Below are positions 1 through 5,647 of a stretch of DNA of 6,352 nucleotides, in pieces (position 1 is the first letter of the stretch; the number at the start of each line of letters is the position of its first letter). The stretch is from Bacteroidetes bacterium QS_8_64_10 (GTDB taxonomy: Bacteria > Bacteroidota > Rhodothermia > Rhodothermales > Salinibacteraceae), in assembly GCA_003022505.1 (NCBI GenBank), contig PXTQ01000059.1, positions 1 to 6,352 of the forward strand, written 5' to 3'. The notes below the pieces were generated by a model that saw only the letters and a list, made by a program, of their open reading frames with translations, had not been told where the DNA came from and did not search any database. The position numbers and the translations under genes were made by a program.

Positions 1-35
1 TCCTCGTCGTCTTCGACGAGCAAGAGCTTAGCCAT
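1..35 (-). CDS. Response regulator, receiver-domain N-terminus (partial)
   Basis: Only the first 11 codons lie in the window; the gene runs off the left edge. They read MAKLLLVEDDE. This is the usual opening of a CheY-like receiver domain: a hydrophobic first beta strand followed by the acidic pair (DD/ED) that binds the metal ion next to the phosphorylated aspartate. The ATG at 35-33 follows a well-placed GAGGA. A histidine kinase remnant ends 9 bp upstream, so this was probably the partner regulator of that kinase. With the kinase broken, the regulator may be an orphan or answer to another kinase. The output domain, if any, is outside the window. The family call rests on 11 residues plus context. 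Confidence 0.72.
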   Translation of the reverse strand, partial: MAKLLLVEDDE

Positions 36-41
36 GTCCAT

Positions 42-46
42 TCCTC
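42..46 (-). promoter_or_regulatory. Shine-Dalgarno site of the response regulator
   Basis: On the minus strand GAGGA lies 6 bases before the ATG at 35, a good ribosome-binding spacing. It overlaps the TGA stop (47-45) of the kinase remnant, an arrangement typical of translational coupling in kinase-regulator operons. It stands out because most other starts in this window lack such a site. Confidence 0.5.
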
Positions 47-382
47 ATGTTGTTAGAGAGCACAACAGATCGGTGAGAAATTGCTCTTTCTGCTCACCGG
101 TCTCCGCGGACGCGCCATCGGCTTCGAGGCTCTCAACCAACATCTCGCTGTACCCGATCACGGCGTTCAGCGGCGTGCGCAGCTCGTGGCTCCGAGGAAC
201 TGGCTTTTCGCTTTGCTGGCGGCTTCGGCTTCCTCTTCGGCCTGCCCCAGGTTCTGCTCCAACTGGCGCTGCTCCTCGATGTCCGTGCACGTTCCGAACC
301 ACTTGACGATCTGGTCATCCTCGTCGCGCTGCGGCATCGCGCGCACGGGATGCCACCGGTGGACGCCGTCCCCTCTGCGCAG
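45..382 (-). pseudogene. PAS/histidine kinase remnant, truncated at both ends and frameshifted
   Basis: Two reading frames together spell the middle of a PAS-linked sensor histidine kinase. The upstream frame (about 382 to 194) reads RRGDGVHRWHPVRAMPQRDE, then IVKWFGTCTDIEEQ. This is the C-terminal half of a PAS_3-type fold with its PAC motif. A charged helical linker ending AASKAKSQFL follows. At about 191-194 the frame changes and the H-box begins as SHELRTPLNAVIGYSEML, with the phospho-acceptor His codon at 186-188. Kinases of this type normally read QFLANMSHELRTP here; a loss of 7 bases (net -1 frame) would explain both the missing residues and the shift. Soon after the first HisKA helix the frame stops (TGA at 47-45), and the dimerisation remainder and the whole HATPase domain are missing. 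The 5' part of the gene is cut off by the element at 383-534. A functional kinase is not possible. Confidence 0.85.
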
Positions 383-534
383 CAGGGCAATCGCATTAAA
401 AGTTGTGCGACCATATTTTCACCCCCTGGTAGCGTCAAGGCGCGCTTTGGCGCCACCTTCCATTCAACATGTTCTGACGAGAACAGCCCATCCATCACGT
501 AGGGCGATACAGAAAATTAAACGCGATTGCCCTG
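383..534. mobile_element. 152-bp element with terminal inverted repeats (MITE-like or IS relic)
   Basis: The left end starts CAGGGCAATCGC and the right end finishes with its exact reverse complement, GCGATTGCCCTG. The match continues imperfectly for about 6 more bases (ATTAAA against GTTTAA), giving ends of about 18 bp. Composition inside differs from the flanking genes: the edges are AT-rich and no full gene is present. A short minus-strand frame begins at 498 (MDGLFSSEHVEWKVAPKRAL) and runs through the left end; it could be the fused start and end of a lost transposase, but I do not recognise it. The element ends 2 bases from the protease stop codon and on its other side cuts into the PAS domain of the kinase remnant. 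No target-site duplication is evident, so the junctions may come from a deletion after insertion. The IS family is not determined. Confidence 0.6.
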
Positions 535-536
535 AG

Positions 537-2171
537 TCATCGCAGCAGGTCGTCGTACGCGCCGTCGTCGCGCAGGAGCCGGAGGGCCTCTTGCAGCGCG
601 CGCTCGTGCTCCATGAGGGCAGCACGTTGCCCGGAGCGATCCAGGTAGCGCGCCAGAATGGCCCGGCGCAATTCACCTTTCAGCGCCGAGCTGTGACGCT
701 CGAACGCGCGCTGCTTTTGCTGCTGGAGCGCCTGGCGAAGCGTCTTGAGGTCGCCCCGCACGGCGCCGGCGTATCCTTCCTTTTTCACCTCGCCCTTGAG
801 CGCCTGAAGCGCGCGCTGGGCGTCGCTCTCGTAGGAAAACCCGCGCTCCTCGAGCCACTCGCGGAAGTCGGCGAGTAGGGCGTCGTCCACCGCGAAGCCG
901 TCCGGCAGGGTGTCGCGGCGAGCGGCGTAGTCGTTGGCAAAGAAGAAGAACGAGGCGCGCCGCTTGAGCGCCTGCTCCAGCGCCCCCGGCTTGGGCGGCG
1001 CAGCCTTCACGTCCGGCATGATGCCGCCCCCGCCGCGCACGGTGCGCCCGCCTTTCGTTTCATACGTCTCGCGCAGCGAGTCGGGGATGGTGGCGGCGCT
1101 GTCCCGACGGTAATCCTTCGACTGAATATTGCGCCCGCTCGGCGTAAAGTACTCGGCCACCGTCAGCTTGAGCGCCGTGTTGTAGGGCAGCTGCTCCACT
1201 TTCTGCACGAGCCCCTTGCCGAAGCTCGTTTCGCCGACGAGCACGCCCCGGTCGAGGTCTTGCACCGCGCCCGCCACGATCTCGGAGGCGGAAGCGCTGA
1301 TGTCGTCGATGAGCACGGCGAGCGGAACGTCGGGGGCGAGCGGTGCTTTTTTGCTGCGATAGGTGCGCTGCGTCTGGGCAGTGCGCCCGCGCATGGAGAC
1401 GACCTCGGTGCCCTGCGGCACGAACAGCCCGGTGACGGCGACGGCCTGTTCGAGCAGGCCGCCGGGATTGCCGCGCAGGTCCAGGACAAAGCCGTTTAGC
1501 TCACGCTGCTTTTGCAGCTTCTTCATCGCCTTGCGCACCTCTTGTCCCGACCTGCGCCCGAAGCGGTCGAGCCGCACGTAGCCGACGTCGTTGCTAATGA
1601 TGCCGCTGTGCGAGACGGTGCGGCGGTCCACCTTCTGGCGGCTCAACACGAACGTCATGAGTTCCGGCTGGCCCTCGCGCTGCACTTTTACCTTGACGGA
1701 CGTGCCCGGCTCGCCGCGCAGCAGCTCGTGCACGTCGGCCAGCGTCAGGTTGTCGACGGCTCGGCCCGCCACCCGCAGGAGCACGTCGCCGGTGCGTAGG
1801 CCCTGCTCGTAGGCGCGCGCGTTCTCCTCCGGCGCCGTCACCACTACCTTGCCGCCGCGCCGCCCCAGCGACAGCCCCACGTCGCCGTAGCCGCCGCGTT
1901 TGCGCAGAAGCGCCTCCGTGCGGTCCGCCTCGTCGAGCAGCGTCGTGTACGGATCCAGGTCGGCGAGCATCGCTTCCAGGCCGCTCTGCATGAGGCGCTC
2001 CGGGTCGGGATCGTTCACGTACTGCCCGACGAGCGCCTTGTAGGCCGCGCCGTAAATCTCGATGCTCTTGGGGATGGCGAAGAAGTCGTCGTCCTCCGCC
2101 GTCGTGGCCGCGAAGCCGAGGCCCAGCACGGCGGCGAGAAGAACGGCGAGGCCGAGGCGTTTTTTCGTCAT
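537..2171 (-). CDS. S41-family C-terminal processing protease with PDZ domain
   Basis: This 544-residue exported protease (CtpA/Prc-like) cleaves near the C-termini of envelope proteins. The N-terminus (MTKKRLGLAV, then a hydrophobic run to about residue 22) is a Sec-type signal peptide or signal anchor; it has no twin arginine. A helical region, about 35-90, precedes a PDZ domain at about 94-166 (GYGDVGLSL ... GLRTGDVLLRVAGRAV), which binds substrate C-termini and gates the active site. The S41 catalytic core spans about 195-355: LDLRGNPGGLL (230-240), ISASASEI with the likely nucleophile Ser294, and ETSFGKGLVQ with the general-base Lys319. The 25-residue Ser-Lys spacing is the one known for this family. 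TPSGRNIQ and GGGGIMPDV are also family hallmarks. The tail, about 400-544, is helical and charged, common in Bacteroidetes-type homologues. There is no clear Shine-Dalgarno site. The stop lies 2 bp from a mobile-element end, so the last residues might have been altered by that insertion. Confidence 0.93.
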   Translation of the reverse strand: MTKKRLGLAVLLAAVLGLGFAATTAEDDDFFAIPKSIEIYGAAYKALVGQYVNDPDPERLMQSGLEAMLADLDPYTTLLDEADRTEALLRKRGGYGDVGLSLGRRGGKVVVTAPEENARAYEQGLRTGDVLLRVAGRAVDNLTLADVHELLRGEPGTSVKVKVQREGQPELMTFVLSRQKVDRRTVSHSGIISNDVGYVRLDRFGRRSGQEVRKAMKKLQKQRELNGFVLDLRGNPGGLLEQAVAVTGLFVPQGTEVVSMRGRTAQTQRTYRSKKAPLAPDVPLAVLIDDISASASEIVAGAVQDLDRGVLVGETSFGKGLVQKVEQLPYNTALKLTVAEYFTPSGRNIQSKDYRRDSAATIPDSLRETYETKGGRTVRGGGGIMPDVKAAPPKPGALEQALKRRASFFFFANDYAARRDTLPDGFAVDDALLADFREWLEERGFSYESDAQRALQALKGEVKKEGYAGAVRGDLKTLRQALQQQKQRAFERHSSALKGELRRAILARYLDRSGQRAALMEHERALQEALRLLRDDGAYDDLLR

Positions 2172-2217
2172 GAGACTAACGGAGTGCGGTTGCTCAAGAA
2201 AACAAATGGGACGAAGG

Positions 2218-2334
2218 TCAGGCGTAACTGAGCAGCACGGCTACGGCAATGGACAGCGCCGTGAGATTGAGACCAACCCCGATAAGGGCCGCTCGCCAGA
2301 TGCGGTGTGTGACTCGTTCCTCTTGCGCCTTCAT
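2218..2334 (-). CDS. Small single-helix membrane protein (38 aa), hypothetical
   Basis: A 38-codon frame opens at the ATG at 2334-2332 and stops with TGA at 2220-2218, 46 bp before the protease start. It begins MKAQEERVTHRIWRA, a charged segment, and continues as a hydrophobic stretch of about 22 residues (ALIGVGLNLTALSIAVAVLL) ending in SYA. This is the look of a one-pass inner-membrane peptide, with the positive N-terminal part probably cytoplasmic. AAGGAG directly abuts the ATG, closer than ideal, and another AAGG lies about 9 bases further up. Both belong to a heptamer repeat array that also supplies the first codons. An in-frame TGA 30 bases upstream, with no alternative start codon after it, fixes this start. 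It lies between tatC and the protease on the same strand, so co-transcription is likely. I do not recognise the family. A chance hydrophobic frame is possible, but the charged head, TM segment and position argue for a gene. Confidence 0.5.
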   Translation of the reverse strand: MKAQEERVTHRIWRAALIGVGLNLTALSIAVAVLLSYA

Positions 2335-2359
2335 CTCCTTGCCTTGCGCCTTTTGCCTT
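2318..2359. repeat. Degenerate heptamer array over the small-ORF start
   Basis: Read on the minus strand, 2359 to 2318 divides exactly into six 7-base units. Two are AAGGCAA, two are AAGGCGC, and two (GGAGATG, AAGAGGA) are diverged. The consensus is AAGGCRM. The array contains the ribosome-binding region, the ATG (2334-2332) and the first codons (MKAQE) of the small membrane protein. No other gene explains it. Confidence 0.7.
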
Positions 2360-2406
2360 ACTCAACTGCGCGTGATCGTCTCGTACTGCTGAAAGTTGTC
2401 GCCAAA

Positions 2407-2447
2407 CAAATCGAAATTCGGAAATCGTCAATCGCAAAATCGAATTA
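2407..2447. repeat. Degenerate heptamer array at the tatC stop codon
   Basis: On the plus strand consecutive units CAAATCG, AAATTCG, GAAATCG, TCAATCG and CAAAATCG (one 8-mer) are followed by a partial unit AATTA. The consensus is nAAATCG. The final partial unit contains the tatC stop codon (TAA on the minus strand at 2447-2445). The array is AT-rich compared with the genes around it. It shows no T-run hairpin, so it is not an obvious terminator. Confidence 0.7.
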
Positions 2448-3323
2448 CGTTTCCGGCTCGACGCCCGCCTCGCGCATCTTCTTGCGTCGCCTGCGCTGGG
2501 CGAACACGGACACGTAGACCGACCCCTCGTAGAGCAGAAGCAGCGGCACGGCCACCAGCATCTGCGAGAACGGATCCGGCGGCGTAAAGAACGCGCCGAT
2601 GACCAGCACCGTGAGCAGGGCGTACCTGCGGTACTCGCGCAAGATGTAAGGCGTCACGAGGCCCACCTTCGTCAGGAAGTAGACCACCACCGGCAGTTCG
2701 AACAGCACGCCGATGCTAAACGCCCAGAACGTCACCATGCTGAAGTACTTGCTGATATCGAACTCGTTGACGATGTTTTCCGAGATGGTCCATCCCTCGA
2801 AGAACTGGAGCGCGATGGGTGTGATGACGAGGTAGCCGAAGCAGATGCCGAGCACGAAGAAAAAGGTAGCCGCCAGCGCTGCGAAGGTCAGCCCCTGTCG
2901 TTCTTCGGGATACAGCCCCGGCTCCACGAACTTCCACATAAAGTACACGAAGATCGGCGAGCCGGCCACTGTGCCCACTGCCGCGATAGCGCCGATCTGG
3001 GCGAAGAACTGGCCCGTGAGCGTGCGGTTGAGTAGCTGAATCGACTCAGGGTTCTCGATGCCAAGCACCGAGTACATGAAGAAGTCGGCGTGCGTGGGGC
3101 CGAGCAGCACGTTCTCGATGATCCAGCCGCTAAAGAAGCTGCACGCGATGATGGCCGCGAGGACGCCGCCGAAGCCTTTCAGGAGGCTCCAGCGCAGCTC
3201 CTCGAGGTGGTCGAGAAATGACATGGCGGCCTCGGTGGGCGTGGCCGAAGCGACGGCTCCGTCGCCCTGCGGGTCGCCGTTCTGCGGCGGCGACGGGGCC
3301 TCCGACGTGGATTGCGGTTCCAT
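2445..3323 (-). CDS. tatC: Sec-independent protein translocase TatC
   Basis: TatC is the polytopic inner-membrane subunit that, with TatB, recognises twin-arginine signal peptides and recruits TatA for export of folded proteins. The 292-residue product has the family signatures. MSFLDHLEELRW (34-45) is the cytoplasmic signal-peptide binding start. FVEPGLYPEER (132-142) lies in the loop after TM2. FTPPDPFSQ (246-254) precedes the last helix. Six hydrophobic segments can be seen at about 48-66, 107-130, 145-170, 194-217, 232-246 and 254-275, followed by a basic cytoplasmic tail (RRRRKK). The first 33 residues are a low-complexity Ser/Pro/Gln/Ala extension. The conserved core starts at Met34, so an internal start at 3224 is possible, but the upstream ATG with a promoter-like site before it is my choice. 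No tatA or tatB gene is in the window. The stop codon lies inside a heptamer array. Confidence 0.97.
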   Translation of the reverse strand: MEPQSTSEAPSPPQNGDPQGDGAVASATPTEAAMSFLDHLEELRWSLLKGFGGVLAAIIACSFFSGWIIENVLLGPTHADFFMYSVLGIENPESIQLLNRTLTGQFFAQIGAIAAVGTVAGSPIFVYFMWKFVEPGLYPEERQGLTFAALAATFFFVLGICFGYLVITPIALQFFEGWTISENIVNEFDISKYFSMVTFWAFSIGVLFELPVVVYFLTKVGLVTPYILREYRRYALLTVLVIGAFFTPPDPFSQMLVAVPLLLLYEGSVYVSVFAQRRRRKKMREAGVEPET

Positions 3324-3580
3324 GAACGCGGGTCAACTTCGTTGAGTCTGGACGCATAAAGGTACGAACGAATGGACGTTTCTCATCCTGATACGTTCAC
3401 CCTGCTGTTTCTCATAACGCCCTACGCGCTGTTACGTTTTGCGAAAAGACGACGGATGGCAGCTTCCGGGTTTCGCGCTTTCGGATCGGTGCGTTAGCTG
3501 CCGGCGCCGGAGAAATGCGGGTTGGGCGACGCAGCCAGAGGGTCGAGCTGCGGTCCGTCGTCCTCGGTCAGCCGTCCCGT
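3324..3580. other. Intergenic region between the phosphoribosyltransferase and tatC
   Basis: This 257-bp stretch holds no convincing gene on either strand. The minus-strand frame crossing it has Arg/Ala-rich composition with no family motif. It contains the possible tatC promoter, a directly repeated 9-mer GTTTCTCAT at 3378-3386 and 3407-3415 (29 bp apart), and a weak 7-bp inverted repeat GGCAGCT/AGCTGCC at 3458-3464 and 3496-3502. The direct repeat could be a regulator half-site pair before tatC, but nothing else supports that. No strong terminator is visible after the phosphoribosyltransferase. Confidence 0.4.
3357..3364 (-). promoter_or_regulatory. Possible promoter -7 element of tatC
   Basis: The minus strand reads TACCTTTA about 33 bp before the tatC ATG. 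It matches 7 of 8 positions of the Bacteroidetes -7 consensus TAnnTTTG. A clear -33 TTTG is not present at the expected distance. This is inferred from the consensus only, and assumes Bacteroidetes-type sigma factor preference. Confidence 0.25.
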
Positions 3581-4195
3581 TTACCGCGAGTCGGAGCCGG
3601 CGGCGCCGTCGCCCGCGCGGAGGTTCAGGTCGAGGAGCGCGTCTACCCAGAGGCCTTCCATACCGAGGCGCGAGGCCCCGTTGCTCCAGGTGTAGCGGAA
3701 GAGTGTTTGCAGACCGGCCACCTCGTAACCGGCGGCGCGCAGGAGCGTGACGGCGCGCATGGCGCTTCGGCCCGAGTTGAGGATGTCGTCGAGGAGCACG
3801 ACGGGCCGGTCGCGGCGGAGCGGCCCTTCGACGAGGCGCTGCCGCCCGTACTCTTTGCGCTCCGGGCGCACGTAGCCGCCGCGCACACCCGGCTCCGCCT
3901 CGGCAAGCACCGCGCCTACCAGCGCGTAGGACCCGAAGCCGAAGCCCGCCACCTGATGCAGGCCGCGCTGCGCCAGGCGATCCGCCAAGACGCGCCCCAC
4001 CTCGCTGAACAGTTCGGCGTCGAGCATGGGCACGCGCGTGTCGAGCAGCCAACCAATCTCCTGCCCGCGCGGGTCGGTGATACGCTCGTCGGCGCGGCGC
4101 ACCAGCGCCTGCTCGTAAAGGCGACGGCCCAGATCTTCCAGGCCGGTCTCGTCGCCGGGCGCGTTCGAGGAGATGAGATTGCTGCTTTCAGGCAT
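3581..4195 (-). CDS. PyrE-like phosphoribosyltransferase family protein
   Basis: This 204-residue type I phosphoribosyltransferase most resembles the orotate PRTase branch. These enzymes join a nucleobase to PRPP or run the reverse reaction in the cytosol. The PRPP-binding signature is PVVLLDDILNSGRSAMRAV (131-149), with the acidic pair at 136-137. An upstream GFGFGSYALVGAVLA (84-98) corresponds to the PRTase loop that holds pyrophosphate. RPERKEYGRQRLVEG (110-124) sits where the flexible catalytic loop of PyrE lies. In typical PyrE this loop reads RKExKxHGxG; here RKE is kept but the following Lys-x-His-Gly is not visible. The N-terminal DPRGQEIGWLLDTRVPMLD (41-59) replaces the usual SGxxSPxYxDxR hood. 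The base specificity is therefore uncertain, and a second, non-pyrimidine role is possible. No other pyrimidine gene is nearby. The start at 4195 follows an octamer repeat array; there is no clear Shine-Dalgarno site. Confidence 0.85.
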   Translation of the reverse strand: MPESSNLISSNAPGDETGLEDLGRRLYEQALVRRADERITDPRGQEIGWLLDTRVPMLDAELFSEVGRVLADRLAQRGLHQVAGFGFGSYALVGAVLAEAEPGVRGGYVRPERKEYGRQRLVEGPLRRDRPVVLLDDILNSGRSAMRAVTLLRAAGYEVAGLQTLFRYTWSNGASRLGMEGLWVDALLDLNLRAGDGAAGSDSR

Positions 4196-4201
4196 GATTG
4201 T

Positions 4202-4321
4202 TACAAGGCTAAGAGTCTATGAGGCTATGAGGCGAGAGGCTGAGGAGCTAAAACATCTTAGACTCACAGCTTCGCAGACTCTTAGCCTCATAGATTCATA
4301 CTCTTATACATTCGTAGATTC
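4202..4321. repeat. Octamer array with an orientation switch, between glyA and the PRTase gene
   Basis: The plus strand from 4202 to 4321 divides into fifteen 8-base units with no phase slip. Units 3 and 4 (4218-4233) are identical TATGAGGC, and unit 2 is TAAGAGTC. From 4258 onward the units are of the reverse-complement kind: TTAGACTC, GCAGACTC, TTAGCCTC, ATAGATTC, ATACATTC, GTAGATTC, consensus nTAGAYTC. The two halves form a long imperfect palindrome, including the perfect 11-bp pair GCTAAGAGTCT (4209-4219) and AGACTCTTAGC (4276-4286). The last units enter glyA and contain its stop codon. A folded transcript could act as a weak terminator or 3' stabiliser for glyA mRNA; there is no terminal T-run. 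Confidence 0.75.
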
Positions 4322-5647
4322 TTCCAGAGGTATTTCGCCACTCTCCGCCAGGAATTCCTCGTCAGCGTGGTAAAGCGGGAAGTTCTCGCAGAGCCGTTCC
4401 ACCTCGCTTCGTACGGCCTCCTGCGTGGCTTCGTCCTCCGGGTCCTGCACCACGCGGTCGATCATGTCGGCGACGTGCTCGAACTCCTCCGGCCCCAGCC
4501 CACGCGTCGTCATGGCGGGCGTGCCGAGGCGAATGCCGCTCGTCACGAACGGGCTTTTGTCGTCAAAGGGTACCATGTTTTTGTTGGCGGTGATACCCGC
4601 TTTTTCGAGCGCCGTTTCGGCTTCTTTGCCCGTCAGGCCCTTATTGCGCAGATCCACCAGCATGAGGTGATTGTCCGTGCCACCGGAGATCAGGTCATAG
4701 CCGCGCTCGCGGAGCGCCCCGGCCATCGCCTTCGCATTCGTCACGATCTTCTCGGCGTACTTTCGGAAGTGCGGCTGCAATGCCTCCTGAAAAGCGACCG
4801 CTTTGGCCGCGATGACGTGCATGAGCGGGCCGCCCTGCGTGCCGGGGAAGACCGCCGAGTCCAGCAGCTCACTCATCATCTTGGTGCGCCCGTCGCGCGT
4901 GGTCTTGCCGAGTGGGTTTTCGTGGTCCTCGCCGACGAGAATCATGCCGCCGCGCGGCCCACGCAGCGTCTTGTGCGTGGTGGTGGTGACGACGTGGCAG
5001 TGCGGCAGCGCGTCGCGCAAGACGTCCGTCGCGATGAGGCCTGCCGTGTGCGCCATGTCCATCCACAGCATAGCGCCCACCTCGTCGGCGATGCTGCGGA
5101 ACGCCTCGTAGTCGAAGTCGCGCGGATAGGCGCTCGCCCCGATGGAAATCATCTCGGGCTGCACCTCGCGGGCGCGGTCGCGCAACTTGCTCAAGTCGAT
5201 GCGTCCGGTGTCTTTCTCGACGCCGTAGTGCTCGGCGTTATAGAGCTTGCCGGAGAAGTTGACGGGGCTGCCGTGCGTGAGGTGGCCGCCGTGCGAGAGG
5301 TCCAGGCCCAGCAGCGTCTCGCCCGGCTCCATCAGGGCGAGGTAGACGGCGGCGTTGGCCTGCGCGCCGGAGTGCGGCTGCACATTCGCCCAGTCGGCGT
5401 CGAACAGTTCGCAGGCGCGCTCGCGGGCCAGCTCCTCGACGGTGTCGACGTGCTCGCAGCCCCCGTAGTAGCGCTTGCCCGGCAAGCCCTCGGCGTACTT
5501 GTTCGTAAGCGGTGTGCCCATCGCCTGCAAGACGGCCTCGGAAGCAAAGTTTTCGGAGGCGATCAGCTCGAGGCTGTCGTTTTGCCGCTTGATCTCGCGC
5601 TGAATGGCTTCGTACACGGCGGGATCTTGCGTTTCCAACTCGATCAT
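4304..5647 (-). CDS. glyA: Serine hydroxymethyltransferase
   Basis: SHMT is the cytosolic PLP enzyme that converts serine and tetrahydrofolate to glycine and 5,10-methylene-tetrahydrofolate, the main one-carbon source for purine, thymidylate and methionine synthesis. The 447-residue product shows all landmarks: ELIASENF (27-34), NKYAEGLPGKRYYGG (49-63), HSGAQANAAVY (92-102), DLSHGGHLTHG (116-126), the PLP aspartate region LWMDMAHTAGL (194-204), and TTTTHKTLRGPRGG with the Schiff-base lysine at 226. The following segment with KTT...KMMSELLDSAVFPGTQGGP (about 248-274) is the longer version seen in Bacteroidetes-type enzymes. I place the start at the ATG at 5647 (MIELETQDP), because the 32 codons upstream (Cys/Ser-rich) do not resemble SHMT. 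No Shine-Dalgarno site is visible; a heptamer array directly abuts the ATG. The C-terminal ESTNV and stop are encoded by the octamer repeat. Length is somewhat above the usual 415-435. Confidence 0.98.
   Translation of the reverse strand: MIELETQDPAVYEAIQREIKRQNDSLELIASENFASEAVLQAMGTPLTNKYAEGLPGKRYYGGCEHVDTVEELARERACELFDADWANVQPHSGAQANAAVYLALMEPGETLLGLDLSHGGHLTHGSPVNFSGKLYNAEHYGVEKDTGRIDLSKLRDRAREVQPEMISIGASAYPRDFDYEAFRSIADEVGAMLWMDMAHTAGLIATDVLRDALPHCHVVTTTTHKTLRGPRGGMILVGEDHENPLGKTTRDGRTKMMSELLDSAVFPGTQGGPLMHVIAAKAVAFQEALQPHFRKYAEKIVTNAKAMAGALRERGYDLISGGTDNHLMLVDLRNKGLTGKEAETALEKAGITANKNMVPFDDKSPFVTSGIRLGTPAMTTRGLGPEEFEHVADMIDRVVQDPEDEATQEAVRSEVERLCENFPLYHADEEFLAESGEIPLEESTNV

Noticed and set aside
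377..549. CGCAGCAGG on both sides of the 152-bp element as a target-site duplication
   Set aside because: One copy overlaps the element end and the other lies 6 bp outside the opposite end. Both encode Leu-Leu-Arg in their own genes, so the match is probably chance.
81..878. 265-codon plus-strand frame across the kinase remnant, the small element and the protease 3' end
   Set aside because: It crosses three unrelated regions, is antisense to clear S41 and PAS coding sequence, and shows no recognisable domain.
2168..2437. 89-codon minus-strand frame between tatC and the protease
   Set aside because: It translates the repeat arrays into His/Arg/Ser-rich sequence without structure. The alternative 38-residue frame with a membrane helix is more gene-like.
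2318..2447. CRISPR array
   Set aside because: The units are 7-8 bp with no spacers and they degenerate continuously. There are no repeats of 24-37 bp and no cas genes.
3432..4052. 206-codon minus-strand frame overlapping the phosphoribosyltransferase
   Set aside because: It is the same strand in another frame, extremely Arg/Ala-rich, without motifs. The PRTase frame explains the region.
3515..4222. 235-codon plus-strand frame opposite the phosphoribosyltransferase
   Set aside because: Antisense shadow. The minus strand carries the PRPP-binding motif and a complete PRTase fold.
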